A DNA stretch of 34,115 bases from CAZART01 sp964487555 (GTDB lineage: Bacteria > Bacteroidota > Rhodothermia > Rhodothermales > VXPQ01), in NCBI GenBank assembly GCA_964487555.1, contig CAZART010000055.1:1-34115 (forward strand), written 5' to 3'. Every line of letters starts with the position of its first letter. Position 1 is the stretch's first letter. Below are positions 7,682 to 15,106 of the stretch, piece after piece. The position numbers were made by a program, and so were the translations under genes. The notes below the pieces were generated by a model that was given only the letters and a program-made list of their open reading frames with translations, searched no databases and was not told the DNA's origin.

Positions 7682-10036
7682 TCATTCGGACTCGCTTCGT
7701 ATCGACTCGGGGAGCGCGAAGGCGACGATCGCGTCGCCGTGCTTCGTCCCGAGCTTCCCTCCTCCTCCGGCGGCAATAACGACGTATTGCGTACCGTCGA
7801 TCGAGTAGACGCTGGGGGTGGCGTACCCGCCTGCCGGCAGATTGTGCTCCCACAGGATGGCCCCGGATCGTTTGTCGAAGGCGCGGATCTTCTCATCCGG
7901 CGTCGCAGCAATGAACACCACGCCACCCGCCGTGAGGACCGGGCCGCCGAAATTCTTCGCGCCCGTGTTGCGAATGCCCTTCGCCGCCAGTTGCGAATAT
8001 TCGCCGAGCGGCACCTTCCAGAGGATTTCGCCTTTATGCAGGTCGACCGCGTTCAGCGTGCCCCAGGGCGGAGCAATGGCCGGATATCCGTCAGGATCGG
8101 TAAAAAAGGGAGCGACGTTGGCATACTGTGGGATGGACTCCGCCGCGCCCTCTTCTTTCGCCGTCAACGTCTCGGCGGCGGCGTCACTCTGGAGGTAAGC
8201 GACGAGGTCGTTGAGCTGATCCTCAGAAAGCTTATTGAATGCGGGCATGATGCCCCGCCCCTGGCGCAGGACGCCTCGGATTTCCTTGCTGGTGAGCTCG
8301 ACGTGCGTCAGCGGCGGGTAAAGGGGCGGATTCCCCGTTCGATTGATGCCGTGGCATGCGGTGCAGTTGGCATTGTAGGTCCACCTCCCCCGCGCCACGG
8401 GCGTCGTCGCTGTGCTCTCGTCCGCCAGCGGTTCGAGCTTATTGATCGTCGGAGCTTCGTTCGCGTTGACGTACATCACGTTCGTGGCGGGATCGAAGGC
8501 GGCGCCGCCCCACTCCACACCCCCTTGATGTCCCGGCAGGGTGATCGTGCCTTGTAGGGACGCAGGCGTGTAGAGGGGCCCGGTCTCGTATTTCCTGAAC
8601 TCCTCGAACACGGCGGCACGAGCCTCCGGCGTGATGTTGGTGATATCCGATTCGTGCATCGACTGGCGCACGAGCGGCGGCGGCTTCAGCGGGATAGGCT
8701 GTGTGGGCCAGGCCTCCTCACCGGGCACCTTCGACGAGGGCACGGGGAGCTCGACCACCGGAAAGAGGGGCTCGCCCGTGTCCCGATCCAACACGAACGT
8801 GAAGCCCATTTTCGTGAGCTGCACGGCCACATCGCGCTCCTCTCCGCCGGAGGTGATCGTCGCCAGGATGGGGGCGGGCGGGTTGTCGTAGTCGAAGATA
8901 TCGTGATGGATGGTCTGATAATGCCACATGCGCTCGCCCGTCGCGGCGTCGAGCGCCAGCACGGTGCTCGAAAACAGGTTCATGCCCTTCCGCGTCCCGC
9001 CGTAGATAAAGTCGCCCGCCGCCGACCCGGTCGCGAAGAAGACCCATCCACGCTCGTCGTCGACCGTGAAGCCGCCCCATGGGTTGGCGCCTCCGTAGGT
9101 CACGCCTTCCATCCATTCCCACGTATCGTAGCCGAACTCGCCCTCGCGGGGAACGGTATGGAAGATCCACCGGAAGTCGCCCGTAACCGCATCGTAGGCA
9201 CGCACGTCGCCCGGCGTCGATTCATTGCCCTCGGGCACGCGAGAGCCTACGATGAGGAAGTCCCGGTAGACGATCCCGGGTGTCGTGACCTCGATCGAGG
9301 CCGACTCAGGATCTACGGGCAGGTTCTGGCGCAAGTCGATAAATCCGCCTTCGCCGAAGGACTCGATCAGGGCGCCCGATTTTGCGTTGATCGCGTAAAC
9401 GCGGTCCTTCACAAAATTGAAGATGCGCCCGTGGCCGCCGTCGGCATCCTCATAGTACGTCACCCCGCGATTGCGGCCTCTGAAGTCTTGTTCGTCCTCA
9501 TCGTAATCGGCGTGCTCAAACACCCAGACCTCCTTTCCGGTGGCGGCGTCGAGGGCTACGGCGTTCACTTTCGGCGTGGTAAAATAGATCAGCCCGTCAA
9601 CGATGATCGGATTGCTGTACATCGACGGCCCGTTCGGGTCGCCGTGACGGTACTCCCAGGCGGGCTCGAGGCGGTGGACGTTCTCGACCGTGATTTGCGA
9701 CAGCTCGGAATACTGGATGCCGGTCTTGTCACCGCGGTAGATACCCCAGTCGGTGTAGTTGTTGAGGCGGTCGGTGTAGTTGTTGAACCGGTCGGTGTAG
9801 TTGTTCAGCCGGTCGTTCGGCGCGCCGTCGAATGGTGCCTCTTTCGTCGGGACATCGCCGTGCTGCGTCACGATCGGCTCGCTGCTTCCTTCGACGAAGA
9901 CGGCCATCGTGCCGGCCGCCTCGTCGTGCTCGATCCGCAGCTCCGATTGGGCCTGCCCCTTCGCGCAATGCGTCAGACCGCATCCTGCAATCAACAGGAT
10001 GAAGACGACCCATGCGGCTATGAACGATCTACCCAT
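7682..10036 (-). CDS. PQQ-dependent dehydrogenase with inserted cytochrome c domain
   Basis: From ATG 10036 the product is 784 residues. It begins with a lipoprotein signal (MGRSFIAAWVVFILLIAGC), so it is membrane-anchored outside the cytoplasm. An 8-bladed quinoprotein propeller opens at DWGIYRGDKTGIQYSELSQI. A c-type cytochrome domain near residues 550-620 interrupts it, with heme site CTACHG and a likely Met ligand in GRGIMPAFNKLSEDQLNDL. The last blades follow (DGYPAIAPPWGTLNAVDL to YVVIAAGGGGKLGTKHGDA). This layout is known for PQQ alcohol/sugar dehydrogenases that pass electrons to the respiratory chain. The start is chosen because the frame upstream of the signal peptide overlaps the DUF1080 gene, whose stop lies 11 bp away. 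A triplicated 7-residue repeat precedes the propeller. The substrate is unknown. Confidence 0.93.
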   Translation of the reverse strand: MGRSFIAAWVVFILLIAGCGLTHCAKGQAQSELRIEHDEAAGTMAVFVEGSSEPIVTQHGDVPTKEAPFDGAPNDRLNNYTDRFNNYTDRLNNYTDWGIYRGDKTGIQYSELSQITVENVHRLEPAWEYRHGDPNGPSMYSNPIIVDGLIYFTTPKVNAVALDAATGKEVWVFEHADYDEDEQDFRGRNRGVTYYEDADGGHGRIFNFVKDRVYAINAKSGALIESFGEGGFIDLRQNLPVDPESASIEVTTPGIVYRDFLIVGSRVPEGNESTPGDVRAYDAVTGDFRWIFHTVPREGEFGYDTWEWMEGVTYGGANPWGGFTVDDERGWVFFATGSAAGDFIYGGTRKGMNLFSSTVLALDAATGERMWHYQTIHHDIFDYDNPPAPILATITSGGEERDVAVQLTKMGFTFVLDRDTGEPLFPVVELPVPSSKVPGEEAWPTQPIPLKPPPLVRQSMHESDITNITPEARAAVFEEFRKYETGPLYTPASLQGTITLPGHQGGVEWGGAAFDPATNVMYVNANEAPTINKLEPLADESTATTPVARGRWTYNANCTACHGINRTGNPPLYPPLTHVELTSKEIRGVLRQGRGIMPAFNKLSEDQLNDLVAYLQSDAAAETLTAKEEGAAESIPQYANVAPFFTDPDGYPAIAPPWGTLNAVDLHKGEILWKVPLGEYSQLAAKGIRNTGAKNFGGPVLTAGGVVFIAATPDEKIRAFDKRSGAILWEHNLPAGGYATPSVYSIDGTQYVVIAAGGGGKLGTKHGDAIVAFALPESIRSESE
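9753..9815 (-). repeat. Three tandem 21-bp units inside the PQQ dehydrogenase
   Basis: Three consecutive 21-bp units start at 9753, 9774 and 9795 and differ at only a few positions. They encode three copies of the heptad DRLNNYT (the middle one DRFNNYT) directly before the first propeller blade. Because the unit length is a multiple of three, copy-number change would keep the frame. Confidence 0.9.
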
Positions 10037-10047
10037 CACGTCGTCGC

Positions 10048-11247
10048 CTACTTCAGCGATCTGATTTTGATGCTTCGGTAAACGACGTCTCCCCCGCCGT
10101 GCTGTAGACGGATGCGGCTTTGCTTCTGCGCCTCGGCACCACGTCGGTATTCCAGGATTTTGTAGCCGTTCAGCCAGTACTCCACCATGTCGTCGGGTCG
10201 CACGCGTATCACGCCCTGGTTCCATGTTTCGGCGTCGATCTTCTGTGACGCCACACGGCAGTACAGGGACGGTTCGCCTCCGGCGCCGAGATGGTGGACA
10301 CCGCAGGTCGCACCGTCTCGCTGAGGTTTAAAGTCGAACTTCAGCTCGAAGCTTTCAAACTGTTCGTATGAGACGAGATCTTCGCCTTCCGGGGCAGCGG
10401 CACGTAGCGTTCCGTCGTTCGTCGCCCAATCCTGCGCTTTAGATGTTGGTGCGCCCGACCATCCCCCAGTCGAATGGCCGTCCCACAGCAGCTCAAAGCC
10501 CTGTTCGCGTTCCTGATCGGAGACCGTATTGGGTATGAGGTTGACGACGGCGATGTCGTCGAACGGCGAAGGCCTCAGGTTCTCCGTTTGGATGCGGATA
10601 TTTCGAAATCGAATCTGGTGGCTGCCTTGCGGGTCATCCGGATTGTTGGCGTGGAGCTGCAGCCCGATGAAGCCGCGCAGCGTCTCGTCATCGACCAGAT
10701 GCGCTGTGGGGATTCCATTCACCCATACGCGGTTCGTCGTGCCGATCGCCTCGATCCGGTAGTGGTTCCAGGCGTTATTGACGAAGGCGCGCTTCGCCTC
10801 GGGGTTGATCTCCAAGATGTAAAGCCATCCCCGTCGCGCCTCGTCGTAGATGCTTCCACTCCAACGCTGCGGCTTCGTGTCGATTTCGGCCTGGTAGCCA
10901 TGCACACGGCCGTCACGATAGTCGTCGATGCTGAGGCTCCGAAACTGGATGCCGGAATTGTTCATCAGCACGTCGACGTGCACTTCGAGCTCGAGTATGA
11001 AGTCGCCGAATGCCTCCTCGGTGACGAGAAAGCCGTTCGGCTCGGCCGGCACCGTCGTGCCAACGATCTCACCGCTGTGAGCCTCGTAGACGTGATCTCC
11101 GTTAAGCTGCTTCCAACCGCTGAGGTCTTCGCCATTGAAGAGCGACCTCCAAGTACCGCCCGCGGCGTTTTGCGCCTGAGCGGCGAATGGGACGAACAGG
11201 AGGGCGCCTGCCACGACCGCGGCGCTCCATCGTATCGATGTTCTCAT
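10048..11247 (-). CDS. Secreted DUF1080 (3-keto-disaccharide hydrolase-type) protein, two domains
   Basis: ATG 11247 gives 399 residues starting with a Sec signal peptide (MRTSIRWSAAVVAGALLFVP, cleavage after AQA). Two concanavalin-like DUF1080 domains follow. The first begins SLFNGEDLSGWKQLNGDH and includes NNSGIQFRS and HGYQAEID. The second begins FELLWDGHSTGGWSGAP and ends IRLQHGGGDVVYRSIKIRS. Members of this family hydrolyse 3-keto-glycosides or bind glycans. The open frame extends back to 11442, but that part looks non-coding. The gene sits 11 bp upstream of the PQQ dehydrogenase, so the two are probably one operon acting on the same envelope substrate. Confidence 0.9.
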   Translation of the reverse strand: MRTSIRWSAAVVAGALLFVPFAAQAQNAAGGTWRSLFNGEDLSGWKQLNGDHVYEAHSGEIVGTTVPAEPNGFLVTEEAFGDFILELEVHVDVLMNNSGIQFRSLSIDDYRDGRVHGYQAEIDTKPQRWSGSIYDEARRGWLYILEINPEAKRAFVNNAWNHYRIEAIGTTNRVWVNGIPTAHLVDDETLRGFIGLQLHANNPDDPQGSHQIRFRNIRIQTENLRPSPFDDIAVVNLIPNTVSDQEREQGFELLWDGHSTGGWSGAPTSKAQDWATNDGTLRAAAPEGEDLVSYEQFESFELKFDFKPQRDGATCGVHHLGAGGEPSLYCRVASQKIDAETWNQGVIRVRPDDMVEYWLNGYKILEYRRGAEAQKQSRIRLQHGGGDVVYRSIKIRSLK

Positions 11248-11564
11248 GCTCTGCGTGTCGGACGTATAGCCGGCGGCAATGGAAGCTCTGACTCGAACGC
11301 GCTTACTAATTAAGGAAATCCGTGGCCATCCCAAACCCGCCTGCCGTGCCTTCCCAGGAGCTATTCCGCGCGTCCTCAAAGAGCACCGGCATGGAAGATC
11401 GACTCCGCACCTCAGGCTTTTGTTCGTGTAGCTCGTAAACAAGAAAACCCGGCCGAAACGGCCGGGTAATTTTCTCGTTCCGAAGGCATTTCCGCCGGAG
11501 CGGCTGTGTCGATCGCGATGCCATGGATGGTCGGACGCGCCTGGATGCCGGCCAGCGACGTCCC
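11248..11564. other. Intergenic, terminator only
   Basis: This 317-bp stretch lies between the cold-shock gene's stop and the DUF1080 start. It holds the bidirectional hairpin listed at 11447-11467. A minus-strand open frame at 11306-11524 has no family resemblance and is crossed by the hairpin, so it was not called. Confidence 0.5.
11447..11467. terminator. Bidirectional rho-independent terminator
   Basis: A perfect 9-bp stem ACCCGGCCG / CGGCCGGGT encloses the loop AAA. It is preceded by AAGAAA and followed by AATTTTC, so it offers a U-rich tail in either direction. On the minus strand it would end the cold-shock transcript and insulate the DUF1080-PQQ operon. Confidence 0.8.
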
Positions 11565-11786
11565 CTAGATTAGCGGACTGCTTGCGACGCGCGTGACGTT
11601 CGAAGCGCTAAGGCCCTTCGGGGTGGTCTCGACGTCGAACTCGACTTCTTCTCCGTCGCGAAGACCCTCGTCCTCTCCCAGGCCTGGAACGGCGTCAAAA
11701 TGAACGTACACATCCTTACTGCCGTCGGTGGGCTCGATGAAGCCGTAGCCCCGGTCGATGCTGAACCACTTTACTTTTCCTTTCAT
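11565..11786 (-). CDS. csp: Cold-shock protein (CspA family)
   Basis: This is a 73-residue OB-fold nucleic-acid-binding protein. RNP-1 is in DRGYGFIEP, RNP-2 is DVYVHFDAV, and the opening is the family hallmark MKGKVKWFS. The C-terminal strand is PKGLSASNVTRV. It acts as an RNA chaperone/transcription antiterminator. The insert EDEGLRDGEE is typical. It sits in tandem with the RRM protein gene on the same strand, so two small RNA-binding proteins are neighbours, but the candidate terminator between them suggests separate transcripts. No Shine-Dalgarno was seen before the ATG. Confidence 0.95.
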   Translation of the reverse strand: MKGKVKWFSIDRGYGFIEPTDGSKDVYVHFDAVPGLGEDEGLRDGEEVEFDVETTPKGLSASNVTRVASSPLI

Positions 11787-11883
11787 AATTATCGTGCAAT
11801 TGTGCCCTACTGAACGAGGCTTGCACCATCTGCCGAGGCGATTTGCCTGCCCGATGATGACCCTGCTGGTCAGGGGCTGGATT

Positions 11884-11934
11884 AAAAAACATGAAGCCTA
11901 ACAGGCTCTTGCGAGCCGCCGATCACGCGTTGTG
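11884..11934 (-). terminator. Candidate terminator downstream of the RRM gene
   Basis: On the minus strand, right after the RRM stop codon, three small hairpins follow one another: GATCAC/GTGATC, GGCTC-GCAA-GAGCC and AGCCT-GTT-AGGCT. The last two share bases and are mutually exclusive. A T6 tract (A's at 11884-11889) lies five bases after the last stem. This would separate the RRM transcript from the cold-shock gene. Confidence 0.5.
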
Positions 11935-11935
11935 A

Positions 11936-12217
11936 TCAGCTCTTATTTTCGCCGCCCGACGTGTTGCGATCGGCGCGCGTGCGCGCTTCTCTCACTTTTA
12001 GCGGTCGTTCCCCGAGAAGCTTGCCGCGAAGGGCCGCAATGGCTCGCGTCCCATCCGCATCTTCATTCATCTCGACGAGACCATAGCCGCGCGAGGTACC
12101 GCTGGGTTTCTCCTTCGCGAGACCCACTCGTCCAATCTGGCCGTATTTGGAAAAAAGTTCGCGCAGATCAGCCCTAGTAGTCTTTTTGGAAAGATTCCCC
12201 ACATAAATCCTCATCAT
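11936..12217 (-). CDS. RRM-type RNA-binding protein
   Basis: From ATG 12217 the product is 93 residues: a single RNA-recognition motif with RNP2 IYVGNL at the N-terminus and an RNP1-like RGYGLVEM near residue 47. DLRELFSKYGQI is helix 1 and GKLLGERPLKVREA is strand 4. A short polar tail (TRADRNTSGGENKS) follows. Such stand-alone bacterial RRM proteins (Rbp type) bind RNA and are often cold-induced. The adjacent cold-shock gene fits that role. A frame extension to 12229 is possible; ATG 12217 or 12214 is preferred because MRIYVGNL is the usual start. A terminator-like structured leader ends ~38 nt upstream and may regulate it. Confidence 0.92.
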   Translation of the reverse strand: MMRIYVGNLSKKTTRADLRELFSKYGQIGRVGLAKEKPSGTSRGYGLVEMNEDADGTRAIAALRGKLLGERPLKVREARTRADRNTSGGENKS

Positions 12218-12255
12218 AAGGTCTCTCAAAGTAGCTGCGTCGACGCGCCATCAAC

Positions 12256-12310
12256 AAAAAAGGCTCTGAGCCGCCGGGTCCGCATAAGACAGACCTTCGG
12301 GCCAGAGCCT
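12256..12310 (-). promoter_or_regulatory. Structured leader/terminator upstream of the RRM gene
   Basis: Read on the minus strand, AGGCTCTG (12303-12310) pairs perfectly with CAGAGCCT (12261-12268), followed by a T6 run (A's at 12256-12261). Between the arms a second stem can form from CCG-AA-GGTC with GACC-CGG, with a loop of about ten bases. The element ends 38 nt before the RRM start codon. It could be an attenuator in the RRM leader or the terminator of a short upstream transcript; no upstream minus-strand gene was recognised. The hairpin is seen directly; the regulatory role is inferred. Confidence 0.55.
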
Positions 12311-12582
12311 GAAGAAGTGCGCGATGCATGCTTGGTTATAAATCTATATACGATCCAAACGGCTACATGATTCCTAGGGCGTCTCGCAGGAAGGGCCCCT
12401 GCTGGCAGAACTTAGTAGGCGACCGAACTTTAGACGGAGGTCGTGATGTAAAAAAAGGGGACGATCAGAAAATCGAGGACGGGAAACGAGGGTGGAATCG
12501 AAACCTCCATTAACGTTCACCGTCGGCACCGGTAGCGATTCGAGCGGTATAAGATCATCCACGCAGTTAGCGAGACCAATCC
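12311..12582. other. Intergenic, no gene recognised
   Basis: About 270 bases lie between the RRM leader and the universal-stress gene. They include an AT-richer patch near 12330-12350 that may hold promoters for either direction. A minus-strand open frame (12374-12562) has no family resemblance. A T-loop-like string near 12495 does not fold as a tRNA. Confidence 0.4.
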
Positions 12583-13455
12583 GTGCCCGACTATTCCGTC
12601 CTTATTACCGTTGCCCTTCCCTCTTCCGGCCCCGAGCTGCTTCGGATCGCCCGTCTGCTGGCCTCCACGCAGGATCTCTGTGTGACGGCCCTGCATTGTT
12701 CGACGGAGCAGGAGTTTCGGAGAGAGGCGTTCAAGCAACGCGAGGATGCTCTGGGCGAGAGCCCGCTCGAACCCTTGCTGCGCGTCTCCGAGGGCGTCAG
12801 CGTCGATCCCGTGAGCTTCGTCAGCGCGAATGTCGAGGAGGACATCCTTTCGATGGCCCGCGAGCGACGATCTGATCTCATCCTGATGGGTTGGCATCGG
12901 CCGATGGTCTCCGACGGTGAGGAGATCGGACCCGTTCGCGGCGTGGTCGAACGCGCCGACAGCGACGTAGCCGTGTTCCTCGCCCGTCAATTCCGCCCCA
13001 TTCAGCGCGTGCTCGTCCCTTTCTACGGTGGCAGGCACGATCGTCGCAGCCTCGAGCTTGCAGGCCGCATCGCCCGCCATACGGACGTCAACGTAACGGT
13101 TCTGCACGTCATCGCCCCCGATCGCGGGGGTTCCTCGCCCGGGTCGGGCTTATCGGACGTCGTCGAAAGCTTCTCTGACGGCCGTGTGCGCTTGAAAATG
13201 GTCGAGAACGATGATCCCGTAGACGCCGCGATCCGCGAAGCGTGGACAGGATATGATCTGATCGTCGCAGGCGCCTCTGAGGTCTGGGGCGTGGATTTCT
13301 CGCTCTTTTCCGAGCGCCTTCAACGGCTCGCGTTTGCGACACCCGCTTCTCTTCTGGTCGTCCACGCCCGTCGTGCAGAGGGGTCGGAAGAGCTGCAGCG
13401 CGCCTCCTCCGAAGGGGAAACGGACGACATCAATCTCGTCGATCGAGAAGCGTAG
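12583..13455 (+). CDS. Tandem universal stress protein (two Usp domains)
   Basis: This 290-residue protein starts at GTG 12583; an in-frame TAG lies just upstream, and no earlier start exists. Domain 1 runs from DYSVLITVALPSSGPEL to DSDVAVFLARQ, and contains RSDLILMGWHRP. Domain 2 opens with RVLVPFYGGRHDRRSLELA and includes NVTVLHVIAP, YDLIVAGASEVWGVD and ASLLVVHAR. The ATP-binding G-2X-G-9X-G(S/T) motif is not intact in either half, so ATP binding is doubtful. The same Usp pair occurs as the cytoplasmic tail of some cation/amino-acid transporters; here it stands alone with no membrane part. It ends in a Glu/Ser-rich tail. Confidence 0.85.
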   Translation: MPDYSVLITVALPSSGPELLRIARLLASTQDLCVTALHCSTEQEFRREAFKQREDALGESPLEPLLRVSEGVSVDPVSFVSANVEEDILSMARERRSDLILMGWHRPMVSDGEEIGPVRGVVERADSDVAVFLARQFRPIQRVLVPFYGGRHDRRSLELAGRIARHTDVNVTVLHVIAPDRGGSSPGSGLSDVVESFSDGRVRLKMVENDDPVDAAIREAWTGYDLIVAGASEVWGVDFSLFSERLQRLAFATPASLLVVHARRAEGSEELQRASSEGETDDINLVDREA

Positions 13456-13665
13456 GGGCGTGGTACTCGCCGTGTGGGGAAAGCTCCTACGCATACGAAC
13501 AGATCCTCCCTCGGGACAACGGACGTGCCGAAGTGCGAATTTCCCGACTTCGATTGCGTTGGGGAGTGCGGATACGTTCGCAACAGGCCTGGTCCTGCCA
13601 TTGGTGATCGCGGCCGGCCTTCCCAACGTAAACCTCAGCATTCCTTCATGATCGCCCGTTTACTT
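13456..13665. other. Short intergenic before the nitronate monooxygenase remnant
   Basis: About 210 bases with no gene recognised. An upstream extension of the remnant's frame reaches 13474 but has no family resemblance. A promoter is presumed. Confidence 0.3.
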
Positions 13666-14098
13666 ATGTCCGCACCTGGCGCTCCATCTATTCCGATGTC
13701 CGCTCGAATTATTCAAGGAGGCATGGGAATCGGCGTATCGAGCTGGCGTCTTGCCCGGGCCGTGGCCCTAGCCGGTGAAATCGGCGTGATCTCGGGCGGT
13801 AGATTCCCCTTCATGCCCGGGGCCTGCCCGCTCGACTTCGCCTCGAAGTAGACACGTCGCAGGCGGAACGCGATGTTGAACCCATCTATTACGATCTTGA
13901 CCCGGCCGACCTGGTCGACGAGGTAACGCCGCTGCGTCAGCCCGGCTTCTTCCCGATCATTTCGTCCGACGTGTTGGCGCGAGTGATGAATGCCAAACTG
14001 ACCGAGGGACTGATCACCGGCTGGATTATCGAAGGGCCCACGGCAGGCGGACACAATGCACCACCTCGAAATAAGGGGCGTGACGAGCGTCAGAATCC
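13666..14098 (+). pseudogene. Nitronate monooxygenase-like gene with internal deletion
   Basis: The N-terminal part in one frame reads ARIIQGGMGIGVSSWRLARA, then ALAGEIGVISG, which is the FMN-barrel start of NMO/2-nitropropane dioxygenase-like enzymes. This frame ends at a stop at 13849. In another frame, from about 13803, the C-terminal part appears: PARLRLEVD, IYYDLDPADLVDE, PGFFPIISSDVLARV and IIEGPTAGGHNAPPR. Roughly 150-180 residues of the barrel between them are missing, and the frames do not match. After HNAPPR the frame again looks wrong, and the sequence runs into the N gap at 14099. It is either a decayed gene or an assembly collapse at a contig end. ATGs at 13648 and 13696 are other possible starts. 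Confidence 0.7.
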
Positions 14099-14198
14099 NN
14101 NNNNNNNNNNNNNNNNNNNNNNNNNNNNNNNNNNNNNNNNNNNNNNNNNNNNNNNNNNNNNNNNNNNNNNNNNNNNNNNNNNNNNNNNNNNNNNNNNN
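14099..14198. other. Scaffold gap, 100 N
   Basis: There is a run of exactly 100 undetermined bases, the conventional length for a gap of unknown size. Two converging genes (nitronate monooxygenase remnant on plus, TIM-barrel isomerase on minus) run into it, so genes may be hidden inside. Confidence 0.98.
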
Positions 14199-15106
14199 TG
14201 ATCCGGTTCCTCGAGTTCGAAGACGAGAAGGCCGCTGTAGTCGAGGCCGTGAAGTGTCTCGAAAAAGCGAGGAAAGTCGATGATGCCGGATCCGACCGTC
14301 ATATGGTCTCGCCAGTCGCTGCGCTGGACGTCCGTAAGGTGAACGTGCAGCAGCCGGTTGCCCAGCAGTCGCACCGTCCTGTCCAGCACGTCGTTGAATC
14401 GCTCGGTGCCTTCCGGTGTGCTTCGCTGTTCGGTCGGCAGATCGATATCGATGGCGCCGCGAATGTGACCGGTGTCGACCGTGGCACCTACGGCCGGATG
14501 ATTGATATCGACCACAAGCTCCGTGTAATCTTCGACGGAGTTTGGCTGCATGGTCTCGAGACCAATCTTCAGGCCGCGCTCACCCGCATAATCGCCGAGC
14601 TTGCGAAACGTCTCGAGCATGAGCGGCCAGACATCTCGAAAACTCGTGCCTTCCTCAGGCCAGCCGGCGTGTACGACGGCCACACGTCCTTCCAGGAACG
14701 CGAGGCCCTCCATAGCGCGCTCGATCTGGAGTATGCTGCTCCGCCTGACCTCGGGATCGGCCGAGAGGAGATGTAGATCCGTGAACGGCATGTGCGCCGA
14801 GATGTGCCGGAAGGAACGGGTTTCCTCGTACACCTGCTCGCGCTGCGATTCAGCGGCCTCATGGTAATCGAAGCCCGGGATCTCTCCCATCGAATGGCGC
14901 GCCCCGGTATAGGCGATCATCTCGATCGTGCCGAATCCAAGCTTACGGATCGTGCGAATGGCCTCGACCAGCGAAACACCTGCCACGCACGCGGTGCTGG
15001 CCCCAATGCGATCCATATCCGCGCCGGTGCGGCAGCGGGCAGCGAGCGCGGGAAAGGCGAGAGCGACGGTGACGAATTCGCGTCGATTCAAGGTCGTGTC
15101 CGTCAC
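14199..15106 (-). CDS. Tat-exported TIM-barrel sugar isomerase/epimerase (C-terminus in gap)
   Basis: About 302 residues are visible before the N gap. The N-terminus has a twin-arginine signal (LNRREFVTVALAFPALAA). The AP-endonuclease-2/xylose-isomerase-like barrel then shows IGASTACVAGVSLVEA, FGTIEMIAYTG, ISAHMPFTDLHLL, VAVVHAGWPEE, KIGLETMQPNS, GATVDTGHIRGAIDID, RLLHVHLTD and FELEEPD. The His, Glu and Asp positions expected to bind a divalent metal are present. These enzymes isomerise or epimerise keto-sugars or inositol derivatives. Its ATG overlaps the stop of the molybdenum-hydroxylase large subunit (ATGA), so it is the last gene of a three-gene operon. Export by Tat would put it in the same compartment as that enzyme. 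Confidence 0.88.

Noticed and set aside
8654..10081. Long plus-strand open frame opposite the PQQ dehydrogenase
   Set aside because: It is an antisense shadow of a gene with unmistakable motifs; its translation is rich in Arg/Pro/His and has no domain pattern.
11306..11524. Minus-strand open frame between the cold-shock and DUF1080 genes
   Set aside because: A strong bidirectional terminator hairpin lies in the middle of it, and there is no family resemblance.
12480..12515. Possible tRNA or tmRNA 3' end on the minus strand (GGTTTCGATTCC)
   Set aside because: The bases around the loop do not give a 5-bp T-stem, there is no CCA-type acceptor partner, and no tag-peptide frame was found.
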